Shown here: positions 1-9,276 of the stretch, one piece after another | How positions within the stretch are numbered: position 1 is the stretch's first letter | How the letters are laid out: the number at the start of each line of letters is the position of its first letter | Assembly: GCF_002812485.1 (NCBI RefSeq) | Contig: NZ_CP025003.1 | Coordinates: 2,418,001-2,482,000, forward strand | Length of the DNA: 64,000 nucleotides | Reading direction: 5' to 3' | Source of the DNA: Dickeya fangzhongdai | Lineage (GTDB): Bacteria > Pseudomonadota > Gammaproteobacteria > Enterobacterales > Enterobacteriaceae | The notes under the pieces: generated by a model | What the model saw: the letters and a program-made list of their open reading frames with translations, nothing else | What the model was told of the DNA's origin: nothing | The model's database searches: none | Made by a program: the position numbers and the translations under genes

Positions 1-226
1 GTAATTCGTTCGGGTCAATGCCATCGGCAATAAGCATTTCACGATACTGCTGTAATTTGCGTGTGCGTTCTTCAATTTCTGCCTGAGCCTGGTTTTCTTC
101 TTCGCGGCGCTCGTTCACCACGACTTCCAGCTTTTCCAGCATTTCTTCCAGCGTTTCGAGGCTGCATTCTCTTGCCTGGGCGCGCAGGGTGCGGATGTTG
201 TTTAGAATCTTAAGTGCTTCGCTCAT
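1..226 (-). CDS. hns: Nucleoid protein H-NS, N-terminal part (cut by window edge)
   Basis: Only the first 75 codons lie in the window; the gene runs off the left edge. The translation begins [17 protein letters not shown] and continues through a charged helix ([17 protein letters not shown]), which is the H-NS oligomerisation coiled coil. The C-terminal DNA-binding domain is outside the window. A purine-rich GAGATTAAT precedes the ATG at 226. H-NS is an abundant nucleoid protein that binds and silences AT-rich DNA and works with Hha/Cnu proteins, one of which is encoded at 47.7 kb. The divergent neighbour tdk matches E. coli order. Identity is very secure; completeness cannot be judged. Confidence 0.96.
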   Translation of the reverse strand, partial: MSEALKILNNIRTLRAQARECSLETLEEMLEKLEVVVNERREEENQAQAEIEERTRKLQQYREMLIADGIDPNEL

Positions 227-611
227 TGGATTAATCTCAAAATAAATATTATTGGTGACAGTACAGAGATAATAGAGTGCCGTTTTATTTTCTGCAATAG
301 GTAAAATTGTCAGGTTGTTAAAATTTAGCAAATTTAAAACGGAAATCACGTGTTGACTGACCAATATAAATTTCGGACAAGCCAGCTAATACATTCTGTT
401 AGCGCGATCTGCAGCGGAAATAGCCATGTGGAGCGTCTCGATAGTTTCTTTGAACCCTCACGATGGAACTATCTATATTACTAAACCACAGAATGATTCA
501 GGGCGCGTGCGGAGCGAGAGGCGGCGCGACTAAACCCTCGTCAGCGGCAATACCTATGTTACAATAAATTTTAACGATTACTGACCGGTGAATGCCGTTG
601 AACGAGGAGCC
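227..611. other. hns-tdk divergent intergenic region
   Basis: About 385 bp without a gene. It is AT-rich next to hns (roughly 240-400), as expected for an autoregulated hns promoter. On the tdk side there is a TACAAT hexamer at 560-565 that could be a -10 element, 46 bp before the tdk start. No RNA gene or strong hairpin was recognised. Confidence 0.6.
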
Positions 612-1211
612 ATGGCGCAGCTTTATTTTTATTATTCCGCGATGAATGCAGGGAAATCCACCGCACTGTTACAGTCTTCATATAACTACCAGGAAAGGGG
701 AATGCGAACCCTGGTGTTTACGGCTGAAATAGATGACCGTTCCGGGCGAAGCGGCATCGTTAGTTCCCGTATCGGTCTCTCTTCACCGGCGTTATTGTTT
801 AACGAACAGACAGACTTATTCCAGACGCTTGAGCTGGAGCATCGTCAGCAAACTATTCACTGTGTGTTAATTGATGAAAGTCAGTTTTTGACACGTGAAC
901 AAGTGAATGCGCTGTGTGATGTTGTCGATCAATTAGACATTCCGGTTCTCTGTTATGGCCTGCGTACCGATTTCCGCGGGGAATTGTTCAGCGGAAGTCA
1001 TTATTTATTGGCCTGGGCAGACAAACTGATCGAACTTAAAACCGTCTGCCATTGCGGGCGTAAAGCGAATCACGTATTGCGGGTGGATTCGCATGGCAAG
1101 CCCGTCATTGAAGGCGAGCAAGTCGTTATCGGCGGAAATGAGAGTTACGTATCGGTGTGTCGAAAGCATTATAAAATCGCGTTGGGATTGACCCGACCTG
1201 AAACGAAATAA
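612..1211 (+). CDS. tdk: Thymidine kinase
   Basis: Phosphorylates thymidine to dTMP in the cytosolic pyrimidine salvage pathway. The 199-residue product has the P-loop NAGKST at residues 12-17, the Walker-B-like DESQF at about 88-92 and four zinc ligands (Cys146, Cys148, Cys183, His186) of the class II TK1-like fold. E. coli Tdk has 205 residues. The open frame extends upstream to 588, but the ATG at 612 follows a good ribosome-binding site (GAGGAG, 604-609) and matches the family start [16 protein letters not shown]. Single gene, convergent with adhE across a 620-bp gap. Confidence 0.97.
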   Translation: MAQLYFYYSAMNAGKSTALLQSSYNYQERGMRTLVFTAEIDDRSGRSGIVSSRIGLSSPALLFNEQTDLFQTLELEHRQQTIHCVLIDESQFLTREQVNALCDVVDQLDIPVLCYGLRTDFRGELFSGSHYLLAWADKLIELKTVCHCGRKANHVLRVDSHGKPVIEGEQVVIGGNESYVSVCRKHYKIALGLTRPETK

Positions 1212-1767
1212 TCCATATCTATATAGGCTAAGCATTTAGCCGGGCTTATTAATAACCGGGTAGTGGCGGCGATTATCCGGTTATCGCTTCTGGTAAAAAT
1301 TGATAATATAAATTAAATATTCGTTACCAGATGCGTATTTGCCGCTTTTGTCGTTGTTTTCACAGCCGCTCCTCCCCGGTGTTATTGATGCGATTTCCGG
1401 GGCGCCGTTCGCTTTATGAGCCGAATAATCCCTCACCGCCCTCTACTGATATAGCGGTGCTGCCACCGCGTTTGTCACAGCCAGGATAGATTAACCTGCT
1501 ACCGGGGTTATCGGCGACACGGACGGTATACGCGATAGCAGGGCGTTTGAGCGCTGATACGCATGCTTGATGCACGAACCTTGCTTTACCTGCCTAAGGC
1601 TCTCCGTGGCTGTCAGGACCGTTATCAGAGAGCATTCTGGTACTTATCGCCAGATTCCAGATTACAGGGAATGGCGGTGCGTTCACGGCGGATGGTACCT
1701 CAGTAGATGATATCTCTGCGGGAGATGGCGGCGGGGGGAGTTATTTCTTGTCCGCGATGTGGTAAAT

Positions 1768-1778
1768 CCCCCCCCCCC
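1768..1778. repeat. 11-bp homopolymeric C tract
   Basis: Eleven consecutive C residues directly followed by eight A residues (1779-1786). On the adhE coding strand this reads as a T8 run, the U-tract of the adhE terminator, followed by G11. Such tracts are prone to slipped-strand length change and to sequencing error. Confidence 0.9.
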
Positions 1779-1810
1779 AAAAAAAAGCCCTGCGCGTGCG
1801 CACAGGGCTT
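1779..1810 (-). terminator. Rho-independent terminator of adhE
   Basis: On the minus strand the stem AAGCCCTG / CAGGGCTT (1803-1810 with 1785-1792) encloses a GC-rich loop and is followed by a run of eight T (1786-1779). It lies 24 bp beyond the adhE stop codon. Confidence 0.85.
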
Positions 1811-1833
1811 TGAGTATGCTGCCGTCAGCGATA

Positions 1834-4536
1834 TCAGTTAACGGCTTTTTTCTCTTTCTTCTCGGCTTTTTCCGCCTTGACGGGCACGCTGGCCGCCGCC
1901 GGGGTCGCTTTGCTCTCGGTGACCGCATGTTCGACAAACGGACGGCCGTAGAACGAATCCAGCAGGATTTGTTTCAACTCGGCAATCAGCGGATAACGCG
2001 GGTTGGCGCCGGTACACTGATCGTCAAACGCATCTTCAGAGAGTTTATCCACCTTGGCCAGGAAATCGGCTTCCTGTACGCCGGCTTCACGAATAGAGGT
2101 GGGAATCCCCAGCTCTTTCTTCATGCTTTCCAGCCAGGCCAGCAGTTTTTCAATTTTCTGCGCCGTACGGTCGCCAGCGGCGCTCAGACCCAGATGGTCG
2201 GCCACTTCCGCATAGCGACGGCGAGCCTGAGGACGGTCGTACTGGCTGAACGCCGTCTGTTTGGTCGGGTTATCGTTGGCGTTATAGCGGATCACGTTGC
2301 TAATCAGCAGGGCATTGGCCAGACCGTGCGGGATATGGAACTCGGAACCCAGTTTGTGCGCCATAGAGTGGCAGACGCCCAGGAAGGCGTTAGCGAAGGC
2401 GATACCGGCGATTGTCGCCGCGTTATGGACGCGCTCGCGGGCAACCGGATTTTTTGCGCCTTCATGGTAGCTGGTCGGCAGGTTTTCTTTCAGCAGCTTC
2501 AGTGCCTGCAGCGCCTGTCCGTCGGAGTATTCGTTCGCCAGCACGGATACATAGGCTTCCAGCGAGTGGGTCACCGCATCCAGGCCGCCGAACGCGCACA
2601 GCGATTTCGGCATGTTCATCACCAGATTGGCGTCCACAATCGCCATATCCGGGGTCAGCGCGTAGTCCGCCAGCGGATATTTCTGGCCGGTGGCGTCATC
2701 GGTCACCACGGCGAACGGCGTTACTTCCGAACCGGTGCCGGAGGTGGTGGTGACGGCGATCAGCTTGGCTTTCACGCCCATTTTCGGGAACTTGTAGATA
2801 CGTTTGCGGATATCCATGAAACGCAGCGCCAGTTCTTCAAAATGGGTATCCGGGTGTTCGTACATGACCCACATGATCTTGGCGGCATCCATCGGCGAAC
2901 CGCCGCCCAGCGCGATGATGACGTCGGGTTTGAAGGCGTTCATCTGTTCGGCGCCTTTACGAACGACGCTGAGCGTCGGGTCGGCTTCCACTTCAAAGAA
3001 GACATCGGTATCCAGACCCTGTTGTTTCAGTACCGACGTAATCTGGTCGACATAGCCGTTATTAAACAGGAAACGGTCGGTAACGATGAACGCGCGTTTA
3101 GCACCGTCGCTCGCAACTTCTTCCAGCGCGATCGGCAGAGAGCCGCGGCGGAAGTAGATAGATTTGGGAAGTTTGTGCCACAGCATATTCTCTGCTCGCT
3201 TAGCCACGGTTTTACGGTTGATCAGGTGTTTCGGCCCGACGTTCTCGGAGATGGAGTTACCGCCCCATGAACCGCAACCCAGCGTCAGCGACGGCGCCAG
3301 TTTAAAGTTGTACAGATCGCCGATCCCGCCCTGAGAGGCCGGGGTGTTGATCAGGATACGCGCGGTTTTCATCTTGTCGCCAAAATGGTTGACGCGACGA
3401 ACCTGATTGTCCTGATCGGTGTACAGGCAGGAGGTGTGGCCGATGCCGCCCATCGCGACCAGTTTTTCTGCTTTGTCGACCGCGTCTTCAAAATCTTTCG
3501 CCCGGTACATGGCCAGCGTCGGGGAAAGTTTCTCGTGAGCGAACGGTTCGGACTCGTCTGCGTTCGTCACTTCACCGATCAGCACTTTGGTGCTGGCAGG
3601 CACGGTAATACCGGCCATTTCTGCAATCTTGATAGCCGGCTGGCCGACGATGGCGGCGTTGAGCGCGCCGTTTTTCAGCAGAATGCCTTGTACCGCGCTG
3701 AGTTCTTTGCCCTGAAGCAGGTAGCCGCCGTGGGTCGAGAAGCGTTCGCGTACGGCATCATAGATTTCATCGACCACGATCACCGACTGCTCGGAAGCGC
3801 AGATCACGCCGTTGTCGAAGGTTTTTGACATCAGAATCGATGCTACGGCGCGTTTGATGTCGGCCGTTTCATCGATCACTACCGGGGTGTTGCCCGCGCC
3901 TACGCCGATGGCCGGCTTACCGGAGCTGTAGGCCGCTTTCACCATGCCCGGGCCGCCCGTTGCCAGGATCAGATTGATATCCGGGTGATGCATCAGCTGA
4001 TTGGACAGCTCCACCGACGGTTCATCAATCCAGCCGATGATGTCCTGGGGCGCGCCCGCGGCGATAGCAGCCTGCAGTACGATGTCCGCCGCTTTGTTGG
4101 TGGCGTTTTTGGCGCGCGGATGCGGGGAGAAGATAATGCCGTTGCGGGTTTTCAGGCTGATCAATGCCTTGAAGATAGCCGTGGAGGTCGGGTTGGTGGT
4201 CGGGACGATGCCGCAGATAAGGCCGATAGGTTCGGCAATCGTGATGGTGCCGAACGTATCATCGACGGACAGCACGCCGCAGGTCTGTTCATCCTTGTAA
4301 GCGTTATAGATGTATTCGGAAGCGAAGTGGTTTTTGATCACTTTGTCTTCAATGATACCCATGCCGGATTCGGCGACCGCCATTTTCGCCAGTGGTATAC
4401 GGGCATCCGCAGCAGCCAGCGCGGCGGCGCGGAAGATCTGATCGACCTGCTCCTGCGAGAAATTTGCGAACTCCTGCTGCGCTTTTTTGACGCGTTCGAC
4501 CAAAGCGTTAAGTTCAGCAACGTTTGTTACGGCCAT
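1834..4536 (-). CDS. adhE: Bifunctional acetaldehyde-CoA / alcohol dehydrogenase AdhE
   Basis: Reduces acetyl-CoA to acetaldehyde and then ethanol, regenerating NAD+ in fermentation. The 900-residue protein is slightly longer than E. coli AdhE (891). The N-terminal half is a CoA-acylating aldehyde dehydrogenase with the catalytic cysteine in NGVICASEQ near residue 246. The C-terminal half is an iron-dependent alcohol dehydrogenase with GGGSPMDAAK and metal-ligand histidines in DAVTHSLEAY and CHSMAHKLGS...IPHG. The tail is a Lys/Ala-rich extension, as in E. coli. The start MAVTNVAELNALVERVK has an AGGAGTG ribosome-binding site. Monocistronic, with its own terminator and a long upstream region. 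Confidence 0.98.
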   Translation of the reverse strand: MAVTNVAELNALVERVKKAQQEFANFSQEQVDQIFRAAALAAADARIPLAKMAVAESGMGIIEDKVIKNHFASEYIYNAYKDEQTCGVLSVDDTFGTITIAEPIGLICGIVPTTNPTSTAIFKALISLKTRNGIIFSPHPRAKNATNKAADIVLQAAIAAGAPQDIIGWIDEPSVELSNQLMHHPDINLILATGGPGMVKAAYSSGKPAIGVGAGNTPVVIDETADIKRAVASILMSKTFDNGVICASEQSVIVVDEIYDAVRERFSTHGGYLLQGKELSAVQGILLKNGALNAAIVGQPAIKIAEMAGITVPASTKVLIGEVTNADESEPFAHEKLSPTLAMYRAKDFEDAVDKAEKLVAMGGIGHTSCLYTDQDNQVRRVNHFGDKMKTARILINTPASQGGIGDLYNFKLAPSLTLGCGSWGGNSISENVGPKHLINRKTVAKRAENMLWHKLPKSIYFRRGSLPIALEEVASDGAKRAFIVTDRFLFNNGYVDQITSVLKQQGLDTDVFFEVEADPTLSVVRKGAEQMNAFKPDVIIALGGGSPMDAAKIMWVMYEHPDTHFEELALRFMDIRKRIYKFPKMGVKAKLIAVTTTSGTGSEVTPFAVVTDDATGQKYPLADYALTPDMAIVDANLVMNMPKSLCAFGGLDAVTHSLEAYVSVLANEYSDGQALQALKLLKENLPTSYHEGAKNPVARERVHNAATIAGIAFANAFLGVCHSMAHKLGSEFHIPHGLANALLISNVIRYNANDNPTKQTAFSQYDRPQARRRYAEVADHLGLSAAGDRTAQKIEKLLAWLESMKKELGIPTSIREAGVQEADFLAKVDKLSEDAFDDQCTGANPRYPLIAELKQILLDSFYGRPFVEHAVTESKATPAAASVPVKAEKAEKKEKKAVN

Positions 4537-5082
4537 AATGCACTCCTGTAATGTTAAGCTCTTTCAGTCAATGGTCAGCCCGGTAAATAAGCAGTATAGA
4601 TAATGGTTGACGCACCTGATTTTGGCGGCGGTGATTATCCATTGACTCAAAGCGCTCCCGATGAATGCGATCGCCTTGTTTAGTAACAGAAACTCAGGTT
4701 TCTCAATCCTATTCCTAAAGTCGTCGGCGGTCTGACGGTAGAATCTGCTGCCTTTAATCCTTCTTGTTACGATGAAGGCAGAATACCCCGTTGTTAGTCG
4801 GTTTTTTGTGATCATGCTCGCTAAATTTCAATGCTGACACCATTCAGCACGATACGTTTGAGAATCGATATCATTTATAACGGCGATTTGTTAAAAATAA
4901 ATGACCATAATATGAGTGGGTTTATATGGATTTGTGTCGAAAATCTGAATGGACGCAGAGAATAATTATCAGGGCGGAGGATGGAGGCGCGCGATGCTTT
5001 ACATTATTGTAGGAGGCATCACGGCATCGGCTGTGTCTTATCAGGGATTCCCGGCGTTGACAATAATCTTCAGAGGTGGAAT
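4537..5082. other. adhE-ychE divergent intergenic region
   Basis: About 546 bp. It should hold the adhE promoter and a long 5' leader, as in E. coli. An 83-codon open frame on the minus strand (4564-4815) has no recognisable product and no good ribosome-binding site, so I read it as non-coding. I did not find a convincing FNR or Cra operator by eye. Confidence 0.5.
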
Positions 5083-5727
5083 GTGATTCAGCCTGTCCTG
5101 GACTTCTCCGGTTACATCAAATTCTTTATCGGGTTGTTTGCGTTGATTAACCCGGTAGGCATTCTGCCGATCTTCATTAGCATGACCAATTATCAGGGCG
5201 CGGAAGGTCGGTCGAAGACCAACCTCACGGCGAATGTCTCCGTGGTGATCATTCTCTGGGGCGCGTTGTTTTTCGGCGACATAATTTTGCGGTTGTTCGG
5301 CATTTCCATTGATTCGTTTCGGATTGCGGGCGGCATTCTGATTGTCACCATCGCCATGTCGATGATCAGCGGCAAGCTGGGTGAGGATAAACAGAATAAG
5401 CAGGAGAAAACGGAAACCGCCAATCGGGAAAGTATTGGCGTGGTGCCGCTGGCATTACCACTGATGGCAGGGCCGGGGGCAATCAGTTCCACCATTGTCT
5501 GGAGTTCCCGTTATCACGGTTGGCAGAATCTGCTGGGGCTGTCGGTGGCGATTGCCGTTTTCGCATTCTGCTGCTGGCTGTTGTTCAGAGCCGCGCCGGC
5601 GCTGGTGCGACTGCTGGGGCAGACCGGCATTAACGTGGTAACGCGCATCATGGGGTTGCTGTTGATGTCGCTCGGCATCGAATTTATCGTCACCGGAATT
5701 CGCACCTTGTTTCCCGGTTTGCTATAG
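5083..5727 (+). CDS. ychE: MarC-family inner membrane protein YchE
   Basis: Polytopic membrane protein of the MarC family; substrate and function are not established. The 214 residues contain about six hydrophobic segments and the family stretch GLFALINPVGILPIFISM near the N-terminus. The C-terminal region ITRIMGLLLMSLGIEFIVTGI is almost the same as in E. coli YchE. The frame is open from 4981, but the extra residues are not hydrophobic or conserved. The GTG at 5083 follows an AGAGGTGG ribosome-binding site and gives the family start (VIQPVLDFSGYIKFF). It lies between adhE and oppA as in E. coli. Confidence 0.93.
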   Translation: MIQPVLDFSGYIKFFIGLFALINPVGILPIFISMTNYQGAEGRSKTNLTANVSVVIILWGALFFGDIILRLFGISIDSFRIAGGILIVTIAMSMISGKLGEDKQNKQEKTETANRESIGVVPLALPLMAGPGAISSTIVWSSRYHGWQNLLGLSVAIAVFAFCCWLLFRAAPALVRLLGQTGINVVTRIMGLLLMSLGIEFIVTGIRTLFPGLL

Positions 5728-6610
5728 CCGCAAGGGCTGCTACTTTATTTTTATTGATACTTTTTTCTTATGTTTATTTCCCGGCAATAATTGGGCCGGG
5801 GAAAGCATGCCGCCCATTATTATTTATCACTCATTTATCACTTCAGATGGTCTGGCTCATTTTCATTCTTTATCGCATGCCTTAGATAAGCTAATGCATA
5901 TGGTGTAAAAGGCGACAGGCATTATGACGAGTCGCATATGCGCTTTCGCTGTTAATTTATTCACACGCGGAGGGCGGGGCGCCAGGAATGGTGTTATTGT
6001 GTGCGGAAGTGTTTTATCGTGCATTTTTTATCCTGATCTATTGTTAATTCTTTCATACTTACAAGTTATTGGACAATCTGCTGCCGGGCGAAACTTTACC
6101 GCCGTGACGCTCGTCATGGATGTTTTTATATCCATTTACGCGCTCGAGCCATTTTGTGACTTTCCGAGATGGAAAAGAAATTTAAGTAACAGGCTGCAAA
6201 ATCTATTGGCGAAGACGGATTCTTCTGATACGTTCGGCATCACGCTATTCCCCTTGGCTGTTATGGATAAGTTAATTTTATTAGAGCCTTATCAGTGGCT
6301 GCTTTTTTGTGGGGGGCGTACCATCAGGGAAGAGTGGAAATGGCTGTGAGCTGCCGGGTCTGGGAAAGGGCTGCGGCGGTTTTTGGGTTGCCGAAATGTG
6401 CTGTTTTTATCTCTGTTGATTTTTCCAACACGTTGGCGCGGCGTTATGACGTATCTGGCCGTGTTGCGTGGATAAAACAATTTAGATGTGATTGAGCGGC
6501 CGTGTTGCCAGATTCGTTCCTCTGGTGGCGATGATGTCTGTCCGCTTAATACGTAAAAAAAGTTATGTGCCTGATTGGGCGATAACAGTAGAACAGGAGC
6601 AAGGTAAATA
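5728..6610. other. Long ychE-oppA intergenic region / oppA leader
   Basis: About 880 bp upstream of the opp operon. A stem-loop with one bulge (TTTCCCGGC, 5777-5785, with GCCGGGGAAA, 5795-5804) could end ychE transcription but lacks a U-tract. Long opp leaders are known in enterics and are targets of post-transcriptional control. A 141-codon plus-strand frame (5924-6349) resembles nothing I know and its codon pattern is unlike the neighbours, so I leave it uncalled. Confidence 0.5.
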
Positions 6611-8254
6611 ATGGTAAACAACACTATTAAAAAAAGACTGGCGGTCAGCATTCTTGCTGCTATTACTGCCTCTGCTGGCGTTTCCGCCTGGGCCGCCACG
6701 GTGCCGGCCGGCGTTCAACTGGCTGAGAAACAGGAGCTGGTGCGCAATAATGGTTCCGAGGTTGCCTCGCTGGACCCGCATAAAATTGAAGGCGTGCCGG
6801 AATCCAACATTGCGCGCGATCTGCTGGAAGGGCTGCTGGTAACGTCCCCAGATGGTCATCCTGCGCCGGGCGTGGCAGAAAGCTGGGACAATAAAGATTT
6901 CAAAGTATGGACCTTCCATCTGCGTAAAAACGCCAAATGGTCCAACGGCGATCCGGTCACCGCTCAGGATTTCGTTTACAGCTGGCAGCGTATTTCTAAC
7001 CCGAAAACCGCCTCTCCTTATGCCAGTTACCTGCAGTTCGGCCATATCGTTAACATCGATGATGTCGTCGCGGGCAAAAAATCACCTGACACGCTGGGCG
7101 TGAAAGCGATCGACGACCACACGCTGGAAGTGACCCTCAGCGAACCGGTTCCGTACTTCTATAAACTGCTGGTGCATCCGTCCACTTTCCCGGTGAACCA
7201 AAAAGTGGTTGAGCAGTTCGGCGACAAGTGGACCCAACCGGCCAACTGGGTCGGCAACGGCGCTTACAAGCTGAAAGAATGGATCGTGAACGAAAAAATC
7301 GTTCTGGAGCGCAACCCGAACTACTGGGATAACGCCAACACCATCATCAATAAAGTGACTTATCTGCCGATCTCCTCCGAAGTAACGGACGTGAACCGCT
7401 ACCGCAGCGGCGAGATCGACATGACTTATAACAACCTGCCGATCGAACTGTTCCAGAAGCTGAAGAAAGAGATCCCCAATGAAGTGAAGGCGGATCCGTA
7501 TCTGTGCACCTACTACTATGAAATCAACAACCAGAAAGCGCCGTTTACCGACGCCCGCGTGCGTCAGGCGCTGGTGCTGGGTTTGGATCAGGACATTCTG
7601 GTTAACAAGGTGAAAGGTCAGGGCGATACCCCGGCGTTTGGTTTCACCCCGCCGTACATCGACGGCCTGGACGGCAAACTGACTCCGCCGGAGTGGGTGA
7701 GCTGGTCACGTGAAAAACGTAATGCCGAAGCGAAGAAACTGCTGGCCGAAGCGGGCTTCACTGCTGAAAAACCGCTGACCTTTAACCTGCTGTACAATAC
7801 TTCCGATCTGCACAAGAAACTGGCGATCGCTGCTTCTTCCATCTGGAAAAGCAATATCGGCGTAGATGCGAAGCTGGAAAACCAGGAGTGGAAAACCTTC
7901 CTGGATAGCCGTCATCAGGGGACCTTTGACGTAGCTCGTGCCGGCTGGTGTGCGGACTATAACGAACCGACTACGTTCCTGAACATCATGATCGCCAACA
8001 GCAGCAGCAACACCTCGCATTACAAGAGCGCGGATTTCGACAAGCTGATGGCGCAAGCGCTGGCGGCCAAAACAGAGGATGAACGCGCCGGTGTTTACCG
8101 AGAAGCGGAAGCGCTGCTGGAAAAAGACGCGGTTATCGTTCCGGTTTACTACTACGCCAATACCCGTCTGGTTAAGCCGTATGTAGGCGGCCTGACCGGT
8201 AAAGATCCGCTGGATAACCTCAACGTTAAAAATCTTTATATTATCAAGCATTAA
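6611..8254 (+). CDS. oppA: Periplasmic oligopeptide-binding protein OppA
   Basis: Captures peptides in the periplasm and delivers them to the OppBCDF importer. The 547-residue precursor has a Sec signal peptide (basic NNTIKKRL, hydrophobic core, A-W-A cleavage site near residue 28). It is an SBP family 5 protein; the segment SEVASLDPHKIEGVPESNI matches the OppA N-lobe. E. coli OppA has 543 residues. An AGGAG lies at 6595-6599, with a second weak AAGG closer to the ATG. First gene of oppABCDF, separated from oppB by an 89-bp spacer containing a hairpin. The first codons are CA-rich (AAACAACAC), like sites bound by the small RNA GcvB in enterics (inference). Confidence 0.98.
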   Translation: MVNNTIKKRLAVSILAAITASAGVSAWAATVPAGVQLAEKQELVRNNGSEVASLDPHKIEGVPESNIARDLLEGLLVTSPDGHPAPGVAESWDNKDFKVWTFHLRKNAKWSNGDPVTAQDFVYSWQRISNPKTASPYASYLQFGHIVNIDDVVAGKKSPDTLGVKAIDDHTLEVTLSEPVPYFYKLLVHPSTFPVNQKVVEQFGDKWTQPANWVGNGAYKLKEWIVNEKIVLERNPNYWDNANTIINKVTYLPISSEVTDVNRYRSGEIDMTYNNLPIELFQKLKKEIPNEVKADPYLCTYYYEINNQKAPFTDARVRQALVLGLDQDILVNKVKGQGDTPAFGFTPPYIDGLDGKLTPPEWVSWSREKRNAEAKKLLAEAGFTAEKPLTFNLLYNTSDLHKKLAIAASSIWKSNIGVDAKLENQEWKTFLDSRHQGTFDVARAGWCADYNEPTTFLNIMIANSSSNTSHYKSADFDKLMAQALAAKTEDERAGVYREAEALLEKDAVIVPVYYYANTRLVKPYVGGLTGKDPLDNLNVKNLYIIKH

Positions 8255-8262
8255 TGATGATG

Positions 8263-8286
8263 GGACTGCGTGCTGGCACGCAGTCC
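8263..8286 (+). terminator. Hairpin between oppA and oppB (attenuating or mRNA-stabilising)
   Basis: Perfect 10-bp stem GGACTGCGTG / CACGCAGTCC with a CTGG tetraloop, only 9 bp after the oppA stop. The tail TTATTCGGTTT is weakly U-rich. Such hairpins behind a binding-protein gene commonly protect the first message and reduce read-through, giving more binding protein than membrane parts; that role is inferred here. Confidence 0.75.
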
Positions 8287-8343
8287 TTATTCGGTTTGAT
8301 AGATAGAAGAGAAAATCTCAGACCGGTTTTATAGGTAAGGTCA

Positions 8344-9264
8344 ATGTTAAAATTTATTTTCCGTCGTTGCCTGGAAGCAATCCCGACGTTGTTCATCCTG
8401 ATTACCATCTCGTTTTTCATGATGCGACTGGCCCCGGGAAGTCCGTTTACTGGAGAACGCAACCTTCCCCCTGAAGTGATGGCGAATATCGAAGCCAAAT
8501 ACCATCTGAACGATCCGATGATCAAACAGTACGGTAATTATCTGGTGCAGTTGCTGCAAGGCGACTTCGGGCCGTCTTTCAAGTACAAAGATTATTCGGT
8601 AAATGATTTGGTCGTCCGGGCTTTTCCGGTGTCGGCTAAATTGGGTGCCGCCGCTTTTCTGCTGGCTGTGGTGCTGGGGGTGACCTCCGGCGTGATTGCC
8701 GCATTGAATCAAAACAGTAAATGGGACTACACGGTAATGGGGTTTGCCATGACCGGGGTGGTAATCCCGAGCTTTGTGGTGGCGCCGCTGCTGGTGCTGG
8801 TCTTTGCGATAACCCTGCGCTGGCTGCCCGGGGGCGGCTGGAACGGCGGCGCGCCGAAATACATCATTTTGCCGATGGTTGCGCTGTCCCTGTCCTATAT
8901 CGCCAGTATCGCCCGTATTACCCGCGGCTCCATGATTGAAGTGCTGCATTCGAACTTTATCCGCACCGCGCGCGCCAAAGGGCTGCCGCTGCACCGGATT
9001 ATTCTGCGCCATGCCCTGAAGCCGGCGCTGTTGCCGGTGCTTTCCTACATGGGGCCGGCGTTCGTGGGGATCATCACTGGCTCCATGGTGATTGAAACCA
9101 TTTTCGGTTTACCTGGTATTGGTCAGTTGTTTGTTAACGGTGCGCTTAACCGTGACTATTCGCTGGTGCTCAGTCTGACGGTTTTGGTGGGCGCGCTGAC
9201 CATTCTGTTTAATGCGGTCATCGATGTGCTGTACGCGGTCATCGATCCGAAGATCCGTTACTAA
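8344..9264 (+). CDS. oppB: Oligopeptide ABC transporter permease OppB
   Basis: One of two inner-membrane permeases of the Opp importer. The 306 residues start MLKFIFRRCLEAIPTLFILITISFF, the usual DppB/OppB N-terminus with TM1, and contain about six membrane spans. The EAA-type cytoplasmic loop that docks the ATPases is at IRTARAKGLPLHRIILRHALKPALLP (about residues 206-231). Length equals E. coli OppB. It is followed by oppC after 12 bp, so the two are co-transcribed. Confidence 0.98.
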   Translation: MLKFIFRRCLEAIPTLFILITISFFMMRLAPGSPFTGERNLPPEVMANIEAKYHLNDPMIKQYGNYLVQLLQGDFGPSFKYKDYSVNDLVVRAFPVSAKLGAAAFLLAVVLGVTSGVIAALNQNSKWDYTVMGFAMTGVVIPSFVVAPLLVLVFAITLRWLPGGGWNGGAPKYIILPMVALSLSYIASIARITRGSMIEVLHSNFIRTARAKGLPLHRIILRHALKPALLPVLSYMGPAFVGIITGSMVIETIFGLPGIGQLFVNGALNRDYSLVLSLTVLVGALTILFNAVIDVLYAVIDPKIRY

Positions 9265-9276
9265 GGTAAATCACTG

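Larger units (their letters stand above)
1212..1833. other. Long convergent tdk-adhE intergenic region
   Basis: About 620 bp between two converging genes. The only clear elements are the adhE terminator and the C-tract at its right end (listed separately). In between the sequence has ordinary G+C and several stops in all frames. A short open stretch around 1600-1764 has no start codon and no recognisable product. I see no RNA gene or mobile-element remnant. Confidence 0.5.

Noticed and set aside
1598..1764. Open stretch ending in a Gly-rich tail, possible gene remnant
   Set aside because: No start codon, stops just upstream and no identifiable family; too short to call a pseudogene.
1759..3270. 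503-codon plus-strand frame opposite adhE
   Set aside because: Antisense shadow of a highly conserved GC-rich gene; its translation is Arg/Gly/His-rich and meaningless. The same holds for long antisense frames opposite trpE, topA, araG and araA.
4564..4815. 83-codon minus-strand frame upstream of adhE
   Set aside because: Lies in the adhE promoter/leader, has no ribosome-binding site and resembles no known protein.
5924..6349. 141-codon plus-strand open frame before oppA
   Set aside because: No recognisable protein family, no good ribosome-binding site, and amino-acid make-up unlike neighbouring genes; it lies in an expected leader region.
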